Part shown: one piece after another, positions 29,862-38,975 of the stretch
How positions within the stretch are numbered: position 1 is the first letter of the stretch
Layout: the number at the start of each line of letters is the position of its first letter
Position numbers and translations under genes: made by a program
Source of the DNA: Endozoicomonas sp. Mp262
GTDB lineage: Bacteria > Pseudomonadota > Gammaproteobacteria > Pseudomonadales > Endozoicomonadaceae
Assembly (NCBI RefSeq): GCF_025643335.1
Contig: NZ_CP092489.1
Coordinates: 4,288,501-4,352,500 of the forward strand
Direction: 5' to 3'
Length of the DNA stretch: 64,000 nucleotides
The notes under the pieces: generated by a model
What the model saw: only the letters and a program-made list of their open reading frames with translations
What the model was told of the DNA's origin: nothing
The model's database searches: none

Positions 29862-30503
29862 TTATGAATCATTGATACCATCAAAAATCCGGAAAAAAAA
29901 CACCGTCATCAGCACCATAAAAACCACTGAAACAACCTGCGATAACGTTCCGGCAAGCAGCTCACTGGTTGTCACCCAGCCAGCAGCATTTGCCATCAGC
30001 CTATCCAGCGCCAGAGAGACCGTCCCCAGAAGCAATCCACCACCCACCAAGGGCCAAAAACAGGATCTGGTGCTTTCCCAGCTACGCTCAATACTATCAA
30101 GGGGACTCTTGCCGTCCAGGATGGTATAGAATTCTGAGAAGCCCAGCCGAATGGCAAAACAAATCCCGGGTAAAATCAGCAATACCAGCCCAAATAATAC
30201 GGCCAGACTATACAGGATATAAACCAGAAACAGGCGCCACCACTCCTGGATCGAGATAAATAGATCACCTTCCGTATGATTAACGGCTTTATTAATATAT
30301 TTAATCAGGCGACCCAGATAGACAGGCTGAAGCAAGGCAATCAGCAGAAACTCCAGCCAAAGCAGTGATGGAAAACTGCCAGCAAAATAACGAACGGTTA
30401 AACTGATTATCAACATGGCTACCAGATAGGGCATCAATAAAGTAGCAATAGACCACCGATGGTTATATGAAAAGACAAGGGAGTCTTTGAGCGCATCTTT
30501 CAT
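29862..30503 (-). CDS. YciC-like inner-membrane protein, function unknown
   Basis: 213 residues with about five to six hydrophobic segments (for example around 17-37, 50-65, 92-120, 150-165 and 185-205). It resembles the UPF0259/YciC group of uncharacterised membrane proteins. A conserved-looking amphipathic segment EFYTILDGKSPLDSIERSWE sits mid-protein, typical of that family. No enzyme motif. It lies in a minus-strand run between pncC and a small membrane protein gene. Confidence 0.65.
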   Translation of the reverse strand: MKDALKDSLVFSYNHRWSIATLLMPYLVAMLIISLTVRYFAGSFPSLLWLEFLLIALLQPVYLGRLIKYINKAVNHTEGDLFISIQEWWRLFLVYILYSLAVLFGLVLLILPGICFAIRLGFSEFYTILDGKSPLDSIERSWESTRSCFWPLVGGGLLLGTVSLALDRLMANAAGWVTTSELLAGTLSQVVSVVFMVLMTVFFFRIFDGINDS

Positions 30504-30605
30504 AGGGTTTTATTATTCTGTTCATTTTATCGCTTTTATACCACCTATGGACTGGCCAGGACACTGCCAGTGCAAAATATAGCTGATTTGGCTGTTGAAG
30601 GCTTA

Positions 30606-30785
30606 TCATACGCTCAACAGCCCCTGAACAATCTGGACAATGATCAATAAAAAAACAAGCACGGTAATAATGCCGGATAATTTTGCCTGACGGGCGCGAC
30701 TCATGGGTTTTGCATACCGTTCAGTGACATGGATAACCACTATTAATGCAATCGCCAGTAATAATAAAATTCCCAATAGCTTCAT
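30606..30785 (-). CDS. Small two-helix membrane protein (59 residues)
   Basis: Start ATG at 30785 (MKLLGILLLLAIALIVVIHV), a short charged loop (TERYAKPMSRARQAKLSG), then a second hydrophobic helix (IITVLVFLLIIVQIV) and TGA at 30606-30608. Hydrophobic-charged-hydrophobic layout and clean codon use suggest a real gene, although no family is recognised. GGAG lies about 11 bases upstream. It is divergent from recJ, 78 bases apart. Confidence 0.6.
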   Translation of the reverse strand: MKLLGILLLLAIALIVVIHVTERYAKPMSRARQAKLSGIITVLVFLLIIVQIVQGLLSV

Positions 30786-30863
30786 AGCCTAATCACTCCA
30801 GCCCATCCCCATCTACAGAGTGTGATACTCTGAACACATCTTTACAATAGCGTCATCACCACC

Positions 30864-32609
30864 ATGCACAAGCAGATTATCAACCGTCCCTTTAACCTGG
30901 AAAAGTGCCAGTTCCCTGCTGAAATAACACCTCTGATGGCGCGAATATACAGTGCCCGGGGCATTTATGACGAGAAAGGGCTCAACCGAAAGCTAAAAGA
31001 TCTTCCTCACTATCAACAGCTAAAAGATATTGATAAAGCCACAGAAATCCTTGCCACCGCTATTACGTCACAGCAAAACATACTGATCGTGGGTGACTTT
31101 GACTGTGATGGCGCCACCAGCAGTGCCCTTGGCATCCTGGCTCTACAATCAATGGGTGCCAAGGCTGATTACCTGGTTCCCAACCGCTTTGAATACGGCT
31201 ATGGGCTAACACCGGAGATTGTGGATACCATAGATACCCGTAAAGTGGATGTGCTGGTCACCGTAGATAATGGTATTTCCAGTATAGAAGGGGTAAAAGC
31301 CGCCAAAGCCGGAGGCATGAAAGTGGTTATCACCGACCACCACCTGGCCGGTGACACCTTGCCAGAGGCTGATGCCATTGTTAATCCGAATCAACCTGAT
31401 TGCAGTTTTCCCGGCAAAAATACGGCAGGTGTCGGCATTATCTTTTTTGTCATGTGCGCCTTGCGCACTCAACTTCGGGAGCAAGGCTGGTTTAATAACC
31501 GGCCAGAACCCAACCTGGCAGAACTGCTTGACCTAGTGGCCCTGGGTACTGTTGCGGATGTAGTAAGTCTCGATGCCCATAACCGTATTCTGGTATTTCA
31601 GGGGCTGGCCCGAATCCGGGCTGGCCGCTGCCGGCCTGGCATCAAGGCACTGATTGATATTGCCGGTCGCGATCCAGGCAGGCTCTGTGCCGCAGACCTT
31701 GGCTTTGCCCTTGGCCCTCGCCTGAATGCCGCAGGCAGGCTTGATGATATGTCCACCGGCATTGAGCTGCTATTGACCGAGTCAGAAATCCGTGCCAGGG
31801 AACTGGCGGTAGAACTGGATTCCCTTAACCGTGAACGCAAAGATATTGAAGCCAGTATGCATACGGAAGCCATGGCCGAACTGGAGCAACTTGATTTAAA
31901 GGATAAGGAGAATAGCCCCTGGGGAGTCGCACTCTTTCAAAATGACTGGCATCAGGGTGTTGTGGGTATTCTGGCATCAAGAGTCAAAGAAAAACTCAAT
32001 CGTCCGGTCATTGCCTTTGCTGAGGCGGATAATAATGAGATAAAAGGCTCTGCCCGTTCAATAACAGGTCTGCATATACGGGATACCCTGGACAGCATTG
32101 CCCGGGAACATCCCGGACTTATCATTAAATTTGGTGGACACGCCATGGCTGCCGGTCTTTCCATAAAAAAGGATGACTTTTCCCGGTTTAAAAAAGCATT
32201 CGACCAGGCTGTGAGAGCACAGTTAAATCCGGAAGATTTAAAGGCCACTATTTACACCGATGGTGCACTGGATTCGCAGGATATCACTATGGCAACCGCC
32301 ATCACCTTGAGAGAAGGTGGCCCCTGGGGGCAAAATTTTCCAGAACCTACCTTTGATGGTCGCTTTCAGGTCATTCAGCAACGCCTGGTTGGACAGAAGC
32401 ACCTGAAGCTAGTGCTAAAAATCCCCGGATCAGAAACCTGGCTGGATGCCATTGCCTTTAATATTGACACCCGCCACTGGCCAAACCCTTCAGTGTCCCA
32501 CCTGAAGGTGGTCTATAAACTGGATATTAATGAATACCGGGGTCAACAAAATCTTCAATTGATGATTAACCACTTCCAGCCCGCTGCGGATAAAGCCAGC
32601 ACTTCTTAG
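30864..32609 (+). CDS. recJ: Single-stranded-DNA-specific exonuclease RecJ
   Basis: 5'-3' ssDNA exonuclease in recombination and mismatch repair. 581 residues. DHH-family motifs are visible in order: VGDFDCDGATSSA, VDNGISS, TDHHLAGDTLPEADAIVNPNQP, then LGTVADVVSL; the DHHA1 part contains KFGGHAMAAGLSI, and the C-terminal OB-fold follows. Family length is about 570-580, so it appears complete. Confidence 0.96.
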   Translation: MHKQIINRPFNLEKCQFPAEITPLMARIYSARGIYDEKGLNRKLKDLPHYQQLKDIDKATEILATAITSQQNILIVGDFDCDGATSSALGILALQSMGAKADYLVPNRFEYGYGLTPEIVDTIDTRKVDVLVTVDNGISSIEGVKAAKAGGMKVVITDHHLAGDTLPEADAIVNPNQPDCSFPGKNTAGVGIIFFVMCALRTQLREQGWFNNRPEPNLAELLDLVALGTVADVVSLDAHNRILVFQGLARIRAGRCRPGIKALIDIAGRDPGRLCAADLGFALGPRLNAAGRLDDMSTGIELLLTESEIRARELAVELDSLNRERKDIEASMHTEAMAELEQLDLKDKENSPWGVALFQNDWHQGVVGILASRVKEKLNRPVIAFAEADNNEIKGSARSITGLHIRDTLDSIAREHPGLIIKFGGHAMAAGLSIKKDDFSRFKKAFDQAVRAQLNPEDLKATIYTDGALDSQDITMATAITLREGGPWGQNFPEPTFDGRFQVIQQRLVGQKHLKLVLKIPGSETWLDAIAFNIDTRHWPNPSVSHLKVVYKLDINEYRGQQNLQLMINHFQPAADKASTS

Positions 32610-32945
32610 CATCATTCCTTTATATAACAGTTCCTTCAGAGTGCTGTAGGAACTGGCTACAGCGCTTGTAGTTATTACCCCATCACTGCCCGGGATTCCA
32701 TATTTTCCTCAACAGCGATACCACCCATAAAAATAAATGATAATTATTTGCATTTAGCAATCACTATAAGTAACATAATCTACACCTTAACTGGCAAGTC
32801 AATCCAGTCCATATCAGTCCCAATAGGCACCCGTATTTGCAGCAAGGATTCCAGAAAAATTAAAGACTGCACTGGCAACCCTGTTGAGCCAATAGAGAAC
32901 CCTTTACTTTCCAACCATCAGGCCCTGAAGTGGTAGCCGTAAAAA
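32610..32945 (+). promoter_or_regulatory. Iron-regulated leader of the TonB receptor
   Basis: 336 bp gap. Contains a Fur-box-like sequence near 32735-32755 and then a long untranslated leader. A 62-codon ORF starting TTG at 32748 is not supported. Confidence 0.5.
32735..32755. promoter_or_regulatory. Fur-box-like operator
   Basis: AAATGATAATTATTTGCATTT matches the ATGATAAT half of the Fur consensus well and the second half more loosely. It lies about 190 bases before the TonB receptor start. Confidence 0.6.
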
Positions 32946-35276
32946 ATGAGTTTATTCCAACATCCCAAAAGCCAGTTAGCGGTTGCTATCATGGCAGTGA
33001 CTGCCTCTATATCCCAGGCCGGAGAAACCCCGACCCTGCTTGATAAGGTGACGGTTACCGCCACCCGAACTGAACGCACCCTGGATGATGTTGCCAGCAG
33101 CGTGTCCGTTACCACAACTGATGATGCCGAGAGGAACATGGCGCAGGATATCCGCGACCTGGTGAAGTATGAACCTGGTGTCAATGTCAGCAGTGATAGT
33201 CGCTTCGGGCTTGGCAGTTTCAACATACGGGGGATGGATCAGAACAGGGTCAAGATTACCGTTGATGGTGTGGATCAGGCCAAAGCCTTTGGTTATGAAA
33301 GAACCTTACAGTCCCAACGCAATTTCTTTGATATTGATAACATGAAAGTACTGGAAATTGTTAAAGGACCTACCTCCAGTGTGCATGGCAGCGACGCCAT
33401 CGGTGGTGTTGTGTCGTTTATAACCAAAGATCCTTCCGACTACCTTAAGATTGAAGGGGATGATAGCTATGCCTCTATAAAAGCAGGTTACCGTGGTGCT
33501 GACTCCAGCTTTAGTGAAACCCTTACGCTGGCCAACCGTACCAATGACCTTGAAAGCCTTCTGGTGTACACCCGCAGGGATGGAAAAGAGCAAAAAACCT
33601 ATGGTGGCCGAGGGGGCGATGGAGAAAGCCGGGAGCAGGCTGATCCATTAAAGTATTCAAGCGACAGCCTGCTGGGCAAACTCCAGTATCAGCTCAATGA
33701 TAGCAACCGTATCGGGTTTACAGGAGAATGGCTGGGTCGCCGCTCTCAATCAGATTTGCTGTCTATGCAGGATTACACCATTGTTGATGTGGCTATAAAC
33801 GGCACGCCAATGGTTTCAAGGGTCTACAGTGATAATGTAGCCGATGACACCGTTGAAAGAACCCGCATGGGATTTTTTCATGAATGGGATGCTAATCTGA
33901 AAGCCTTTGACAGAATGAAGTGGTCAGTAGACTGGCAGGAAAGCAACACCACCCAGAAAACCTCAGATACGTTTGAAAGTATTATTAAATTTCCCGGAGG
34001 CACCCACACCAAAAGAAATCGACACAAGACGTACAGCTATAATGAAGAATCCATTCAGGCCGACTTTCTATTTAATAAATTACTGCCCTTTGGATCAACC
34101 GATCACTATCTGACCTATGGCACTAATTTTGAGCAAAAACAAATCAGCAATAAAAATAAAATCATTAATGGCATTACACAGAATGTAGACACCGGTGAGA
34201 TCACCAAGCCTGAGGATGTTACCTACGAAAACTGGATGCCCAAGGTAACCATTAACCAATATAGCGCCTTTTTACAGGATGAAATGGGGTTCTTCAACGA
34301 TCAACTGCTGGTAACTCCCGGAATTCGCTATGATCATTTCCAGGAAAAAATAAAGTCAACAGATCACTATGATAATAACGGTATCAGTAGCGCTGATATC
34401 AAAGATGCCTCCTATGACAGCTGGACAGCCAGGCTGGGAAGTGTGTATGAGCTAAATGACACCTGGTCTGCTTTTGCACAATACAGCCAGGGCTTTAGGG
34501 CCCCTGATATGTTCTCCAAATACTTTGCCTATTCCCCCTCTGAAATGCCTGGCGTAAAGGTCATCGCCAACCCAGACCTGAAACCCGAGAAAAGCGATAC
34601 CTTTGAGCTTGGCCTGAGAGCTAACAATCAGCTGGGCAGCATGGAAGTGACCGGTTTTTATAATCAGTACAAAAACTTTATTGAAGAGCGCTGCATAGAG
34701 AATTGCGGCGCAGTATCCGGGACATTCCAATACCAGAACCTCAGTGAAGCCACCATTTACGGGGCTGAATTTAAAGGAATGCTCTGGCTTGACCAGATGC
34801 TTTCAGCACCTGTTGGAACACGACTCAATACAGCTATTGCCTGGTCCAGGGGACGGGGAACCAAGGTGGATGACAATGGCAATATTCGCAAGGATGAGCC
34901 ATTAAATACTATTTCGCCATTAACCGCAGTGATTGGCCTTGGCTACGATGCACCTTCAGGAACGTGGGGGTCAGATCTTGTCTGGACACTGGAGGCAGGC
35001 AAGGATTCCGATGACATATCCAGCCTCGGCGATGTTAATACTGACGGTAATCAGGGTGAAGAACATTTTGCATCACCAGGCTATGGTTTAGTTGACCTCA
35101 CCGTATACTACAAACCCTACAAGGGTATAACCGTTAATGCCGGTATTTTTAACATAACCAATAAGCAGTATTGGGTATGGAACGATGTTAGAAACCTCAC
35201 CACTTCATATCAGGGCCTGAATCGTTATACCCAGCCCGGCCGTAATTATTCCGTCAGCATCAAGTGGGAAGTTTAA
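32946..35276 (+). CDS. TonB-dependent receptor, haemoglobin/haem type
   Basis: 776-residue outer-membrane receptor. Signal peptide about 1-25 (LAVAIMAVTASISQA|GE). A TonB box lies in KVTVTATRTERTLDDV, then the plug domain (GVNVSSDSRFGLGSFNIRGM, GPTSSVHGSDAIGGVVSF) and a 22-strand barrel ending in SVSIKWEV. The plug pattern and length match the TonB-haemoglobin/transferrin/lactoferrin receptor group; haem-type substrate is supported by the HutX-like fragment directly downstream. Likely repressed by Fur-iron. Confidence 0.9.
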   Translation: MSLFQHPKSQLAVAIMAVTASISQAGETPTLLDKVTVTATRTERTLDDVASSVSVTTTDDAERNMAQDIRDLVKYEPGVNVSSDSRFGLGSFNIRGMDQNRVKITVDGVDQAKAFGYERTLQSQRNFFDIDNMKVLEIVKGPTSSVHGSDAIGGVVSFITKDPSDYLKIEGDDSYASIKAGYRGADSSFSETLTLANRTNDLESLLVYTRRDGKEQKTYGGRGGDGESREQADPLKYSSDSLLGKLQYQLNDSNRIGFTGEWLGRRSQSDLLSMQDYTIVDVAINGTPMVSRVYSDNVADDTVERTRMGFFHEWDANLKAFDRMKWSVDWQESNTTQKTSDTFESIIKFPGGTHTKRNRHKTYSYNEESIQADFLFNKLLPFGSTDHYLTYGTNFEQKQISNKNKIINGITQNVDTGEITKPEDVTYENWMPKVTINQYSAFLQDEMGFFNDQLLVTPGIRYDHFQEKIKSTDHYDNNGISSADIKDASYDSWTARLGSVYELNDTWSAFAQYSQGFRAPDMFSKYFAYSPSEMPGVKVIANPDLKPEKSDTFELGLRANNQLGSMEVTGFYNQYKNFIEERCIENCGAVSGTFQYQNLSEATIYGAEFKGMLWLDQMLSAPVGTRLNTAIAWSRGRGTKVDDNGNIRKDEPLNTISPLTAVIGLGYDAPSGTWGSDLVWTLEAGKDSDDISSLGDVNTDGNQGEEHFASPGYGLVDLTVYYKPYKGITVNAGIFNITNKQYWVWNDVRNLTTSYQGLNRYTQPGRNYSVSIKWEV

Positions 35277-35380
35277 CCACGCCATTTTTATCCATAGAGG
35301 CAGGTACTTGAACCTGTCCCTGTGGACGTCAGATTATTTTTATAGTGTCGATAGGAGGCAAGAAATTCGGTTACTACAAT

Positions 35381-35605
35381 ATGAGCGACCGGGATACCCC
35401 TCTGAAAGGTCATCTTAAGCTGGATGGCTTCAGTAAAATTGCCCTGGTATCCAAACCTTTTCATGGCGTCAATACAAAGTCCGTGCAATTTTTCAGTCAT
35501 AGCGGTAAAACCGTGTTCAAATTGTATATTCGTCGCAACAAAGACAAGAGCTTTGTTGCAGAACAACTGAAAAAATTTGAAGTGCTGAAACAACTGGCTG
35601 TATGA
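35381..35605 (+). pseudogene. HutX/ChuX-like haem-utilisation protein, C-terminal fragment
   Basis: The reading frame corresponds only to the second half of the HutX/ChuX cytosolic haem carrier family (about 160 residues when whole): a GHLKLDGFSKIALVSKPFHG segment, then SVQFFSHSGKTVFKLYI and EQLKKFEVLKQL. Homology begins a little before the ATG at 35381, in KKFGYYN of the same frame. The N-terminal half is missing; the gap to the TonB stop is too short to contain it in any frame. A TAGGAGG ribosome site lies about 25 bases before the ATG. The TGA overlaps the next gene's ATG (ATGA). It could be a decayed remnant or a shortened functional domain. Confidence 0.6.
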
Positions 35606-35976
35606 GAAAACTGACTGAGCCGCTGACCGGTGCTTTGCTCTATGAGCATCGCACGATCATCGCAATGACCCATATTTATTGTGCCCATCATCATAAGCAG
35701 GCACAAAAAACCGGCCCTCTGTGTGATGACTGTGGTGAATTTATCGATTTTGCCGGTTTCCGGCTCAGTAAGTGCCCTTATGGTCAGGCTAAGCCTGTAT
35801 GCCAGCACTGCCCCATTCATTGCTATAAAAAAGACATGAAGGAAAAGGCCAGGATCATTATGCGCTACGGTGGCCCCCGAATGCTGCTAAAACACCCCAT
35901 CATGGCCATCAGGCATTTATGGCATGCCCGTAAGCCTGTCCCTGAGCTACCTAAAAAGCGAAAACGCGCTCACTAA
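35602..35976 (+). CDS. YgbA-like protein (nitrous oxide-stimulated promoter family)
   Basis: 124 residues, cysteine-rich: HIYCAHHH, LCDDCGEF, KCPYGQAKPVCQHCPIHCYKK, the conserved pattern of the YgbA/PF11756 family whose members have been linked to nitrosative stress. The eight or so Cys/His residues look like a metal or Fe-S site. Start ATG overlaps the stop of the preceding fragment by 4 bases; an internal Met (MTHIYC) could also be the start. Position beside iron/haem genes is suggestive only. Confidence 0.75.
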   Translation: MRKLTEPLTGALLYEHRTIIAMTHIYCAHHHKQAQKTGPLCDDCGEFIDFAGFRLSKCPYGQAKPVCQHCPIHCYKKDMKEKARIIMRYGGPRMLLKHPIMAIRHLWHARKPVPELPKKRKRAH

Positions 35977-36074
35977 GTGTATACTATGAAAAAAACCGCC
36001 CACGTTGGCATTCCTGACTATGCCTTCAAGTACCCTGATCCTCTGACAGCATTATAGAAAGGACTGTTACCACT

Positions 36075-36440
36075 ATGCTTCGTCTTTTTCTGGTACTAAC
36101 AGGCACCCTATCCCTGGCTCTGGGCGTGTTAGGGATCGTCCTGCCCCTGCTACCGACCACACCCTTTATACTTCTGTCAGCCTATTGTTTTGCCCGATCC
36201 AGCAACCGGTTGCACCGATGGTTGCGATCACACCGATGGTTTGGCAAGCTACTGACTAACTGGGAAAAGCATAGGGGTATGCAGGCTTCCCATAAACGCA
36301 GAGCCCTATGGCTTACGGTGTTCAGTTTTGCACTCAGTATTTATCTGGCCCCCCTCCTGGAAGTTCGGCTGTTACTGGTATTTATTGCTATTTGTGTATT
36401 AACCGGAATTTCAAGGATTTCTGTTATTTCTGAAACCTGA
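36075..36440 (+). CDS. YbaN-like DUF454 inner-membrane protein
   Basis: 121 residues with an N-terminal membrane helix pair (LVLTGTLSLALGVLGIVLPLL, LPTTPFILLSAYCFARSS) that is the DUF454 signature, a basic loop (HRWLRSHRWFGKLL, HKRRALW), and two further helices. Function unknown in the family. AGAAAGGA lies 14 bases before the ATG. Confidence 0.85.
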   Translation: MLRLFLVLTGTLSLALGVLGIVLPLLPTTPFILLSAYCFARSSNRLHRWLRSHRWFGKLLTNWEKHRGMQASHKRRALWLTVFSFALSIYLAPLLEVRLLLVFIAICVLTGISRISVISET

Positions 36441-36457
36441 AAAACTTGCCATGCTCA

Positions 36458-37867
36458 TTACTGTACCAGGGGCAAGTCATACGCCTCAGCGGGGCGATAC
36501 CAGTCCAGATTTTTATGTAACCGCACAACATCACCAATAACAATCAAAGAGGGCGGTTCTATTTGAACCTTTTGGGCAATACGGCTGATGGTTGCCAAGG
36601 TTCCTGTCACCGTTTTTTGTCTCTCGGTTGTACCACGATGAATAATGGCCACTGGTCGTTCAGGAGAGCACCCCTCAGCCATCAGGTTTTGGCATATTTT
36701 CTCCAGATTTTTTATACCCATATAAAAAACCAGGGTTTGCTGAGTATCCTTCAGCTCTGTCCAGGGCATTTTTGTAGAACCCGCTTTACCATGACCGGTA
36801 ATAAACCGCACTGAGTGGGCATAGTCCCGATGGGTTAAGGGGATTCCAGCATAACTGGCACAACCTGAAGCCGCGGTAATACCCGGCACTACCTGAAACG
36901 GTACATCATGTGCCGCCAACACCTCCAGCTCTTCGCCCCCCCGGCCAAAAATAAAAGGATCGCCGCCTTTTAATCTAACCACCCGTTTTCCGTCTCTGGC
37001 AAATTCAATCATCATGCTGTTTATTCGTTCCTGAGGTACGGCATGGCAACAGCTTTTTTTACCGACATAAATAAACTCGGCATCCCGACGGCACAACTCA
37101 ACAATTTCATGGCTTACCAAATTGTCATATAAGACAATGTCAGCTTTTTGCATGAGTCTCAGTGCTTTAAACGTCAAAAGATCAGGATCACCCGGTCCAG
37201 CTCCCACTAAATAGACTTCACCAGAGTCTTTTTTGTCGGGATTCTGTAGCTTTTTCCGGATTAATTGTTCTGCCGTGTGGGTATTCCCCGACAAAACAGA
37301 TTCAGTAATTTCACCATCATAAACCGCCTCCCAAAACCTGCGCCGCTCGCTAAGGTGCTTAAATCGCATTTTCACCTGTTGGCGAAAGCGGGCGGAAAGC
37401 TCGGCCAACCTGCCCAGCCCCTGAGGCAACAATCCCTCAAGCCGGGTTCTGATATTCCTGGCTAGTACCGGTGCCGTTCCCCCACTGGAAACAGCGACCA
37501 TAATCGGTGAACGATCAATAATGGCTGGCATTATCACAGTACATAACTCTGGCTGATCAACCACATTAACAGGTTTCTGCTGTTTAGATGCCAATTCTGC
37601 CACTTGCTGATTGACCATAGGCTGATCGGTGGCAGCAATAACCAACGCCATACCCTCTAAATCAGAGGGTTGAAAAGCACGTTTCTCCAGGGTGACTGAT
37701 GATTCTGCGATAATTCTTAGCATTTCGTCGCAGAGGTAGGGGGAGACCAGATGGATAGTTGCTCCGGCACTTATTAATAGTCGTGCTTTACGACAGGCAA
37801 TACTACCGCCACCCACTAACAGGCAGGGGCGGCCATTTAGATCATGAAAGAGGGGAAGGAAATTCAC
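36458..37867 (-). CDS. cysG: Sirohaem synthase (trifunctional CysG)
   Basis: Makes sirohaem from uroporphyrinogen III for the adjacent sulfite reductase. About 469 residues from the GTG at 37867 (VNFLPLFHDLNGRP), matching the family start; in-frame ATGs up to 37993 lie inside asrC and would add a non-family N terminus. N-terminal precorrin-2 dehydrogenase/ferrochelatase domain: LVGGGSIACRKARLL; middle dimerisation region; C-terminal SAM uroporphyrinogen methyltransferase: VYLVGAGPGDPDLLTFKAL, RLKGGDPFIFGRGGEE, VVPGITAASGCASYAGIPLTHR. It follows asrC on the same strand with a 76-base gap, so asrABC-cysG is probably one operon. Confidence 0.94.
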   Translation of the reverse strand: MNFLPLFHDLNGRPCLLVGGGSIACRKARLLISAGATIHLVSPYLCDEMLRIIAESSVTLEKRAFQPSDLEGMALVIAATDQPMVNQQVAELASKQQKPVNVVDQPELCTVIMPAIIDRSPIMVAVSSGGTAPVLARNIRTRLEGLLPQGLGRLAELSARFRQQVKMRFKHLSERRRFWEAVYDGEITESVLSGNTHTAEQLIRKKLQNPDKKDSGEVYLVGAGPGDPDLLTFKALRLMQKADIVLYDNLVSHEIVELCRRDAEFIYVGKKSCCHAVPQERINSMMIEFARDGKRVVRLKGGDPFIFGRGGEELEVLAAHDVPFQVVPGITAASGCASYAGIPLTHRDYAHSVRFITGHGKAGSTKMPWTELKDTQQTLVFYMGIKNLEKICQNLMAEGCSPERPVAIIHRGTTERQKTVTGTLATISRIAQKVQIEPPSLIVIGDVVRLHKNLDWYRPAEAYDLPLVQ

Positions 37868-37943
37868 AGGCAGACTTATATAGAATAAAGAAGAAGAAAA
37901 CACCGGGTAAAGGCAACCCGGAGTCAATAGAAGCAGAGAGCTT

Positions 37944-38963
37944 TTAATGAGTGGCAGTGGCTTTTTTAACATGCATATTGGCAGCATACTCATTTTCGAG
38001 CCAGTACATCCGATCAGCCACCATGGCTTCAGGATTCAGCACCACATCCTTCAAAGCCCACTCTCTGAACTTCTTATATCCTGCTTTATCAATCAAGTGC
38101 CCCATATGCAGATATTTTGGTGAGCCATCCAGCATGTGGGCAGAGAATTTCCAGATATTATTGATAACACCAACAATAACATCCTCTGTTACCCAGTTAA
38201 GAAAAATCTTGCCAATGCGTGGGGTCATTTTCGACGTCCGGCCTCCCAGCTTGACCATATATAATTGCTTGGGATCACGACGCCAGGCCAGCATGGGACA
38301 AACCGTGGCACACTCACCACAGCCAATGCATTTGGTAACTTCCTTTGCTACTTTTCCCTGATCCATATGCAGACAGTTAACCGCATGATGACTGCAAACT
38401 TCAACACACTTTGCACAACCAATGCAGCGATTGCGGTCATAAATCATTTCAGCAACGCCGAAAATTCCAATATCCGCCACATTTGCTTTTGCACAATCCT
38501 GAGGGCAACCGGCAATAACCGTTTTCAGGTGATAGGCTTGGGGGTAAATTAGCTTTTCCATTCGCTGGGCAAGCCCCGTCGTATCAATATTAGCTTTGAC
38601 ACAAATACGATTTCCCATACAGGCAACAATATTACGTCCCCCAATGGTCTTGTATCCAGCGTCAATGTCATCCTGCTTTACCCCGCAGAGATCCACTGTC
38701 ATCTCTTTGATAAACGGCGCAATCATCGCATTGACTTTATCCACATCATTATAATGTATGCCTGGTATTGCCAGCTTTTGACGAGTATTCAGGTGAATAG
38801 TGCCGTTGCCGTATTTCTGTGCCACATCTCTGGCAATATCCAACAAATGGGCAGGCATGATACCGCCGGGGATGCGCAGGCTTAGCATGGCTTCCCCCCG
38901 GGTTTTGGTAAATCGGTACTCGTTGTTGGCCCGCAGTTTAACAATATCTACATCTAAAGGCAT
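37944..38963 (-). CDS. asrC: Anaerobic sulfite reductase subunit C
   Basis: Sirohaem-containing catalytic subunit, 339 residues, reducing sulfite to sulfide. The sirohaem/4Fe-4S ligand cysteines appear as CMGNRICVKANIDT and later GCPQDCAKAN; two ferredoxin clusters follow in CIGCAKCVEVCSHHAVNC and CIGCGECATVCP. Family length (about 337) matches Salmonella AsrC. Third gene of asrABC, 12 bases after asrB. Confidence 0.95.
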   Translation of the reverse strand: MPLDVDIVKLRANNEYRFTKTRGEAMLSLRIPGGIMPAHLLDIARDVAQKYGNGTIHLNTRQKLAIPGIHYNDVDKVNAMIAPFIKEMTVDLCGVKQDDIDAGYKTIGGRNIVACMGNRICVKANIDTTGLAQRMEKLIYPQAYHLKTVIAGCPQDCAKANVADIGIFGVAEMIYDRNRCIGCAKCVEVCSHHAVNCLHMDQGKVAKEVTKCIGCGECATVCPMLAWRRDPKQLYMVKLGGRTSKMTPRIGKIFLNWVTEDVIVGVINNIWKFSAHMLDGSPKYLHMGHLIDKAGYKKFREWALKDVVLNPEAMVADRMYWLENEYAANMHVKKATATH

Positions 38964-38975
38964 TTTGTACGTCCC

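Noticed and set aside
32748-32936. 62-codon ORF between the Fur box and the TonB receptor
   Set aside because: Begins with TTG inside the Fur-box region, no ribosome site, no domain.
35288-35593. 101-codon minus-strand ORF over the HutX-like fragment
   Set aside because: The plus-strand frame matches the HutX family; the antisense frame has no features.
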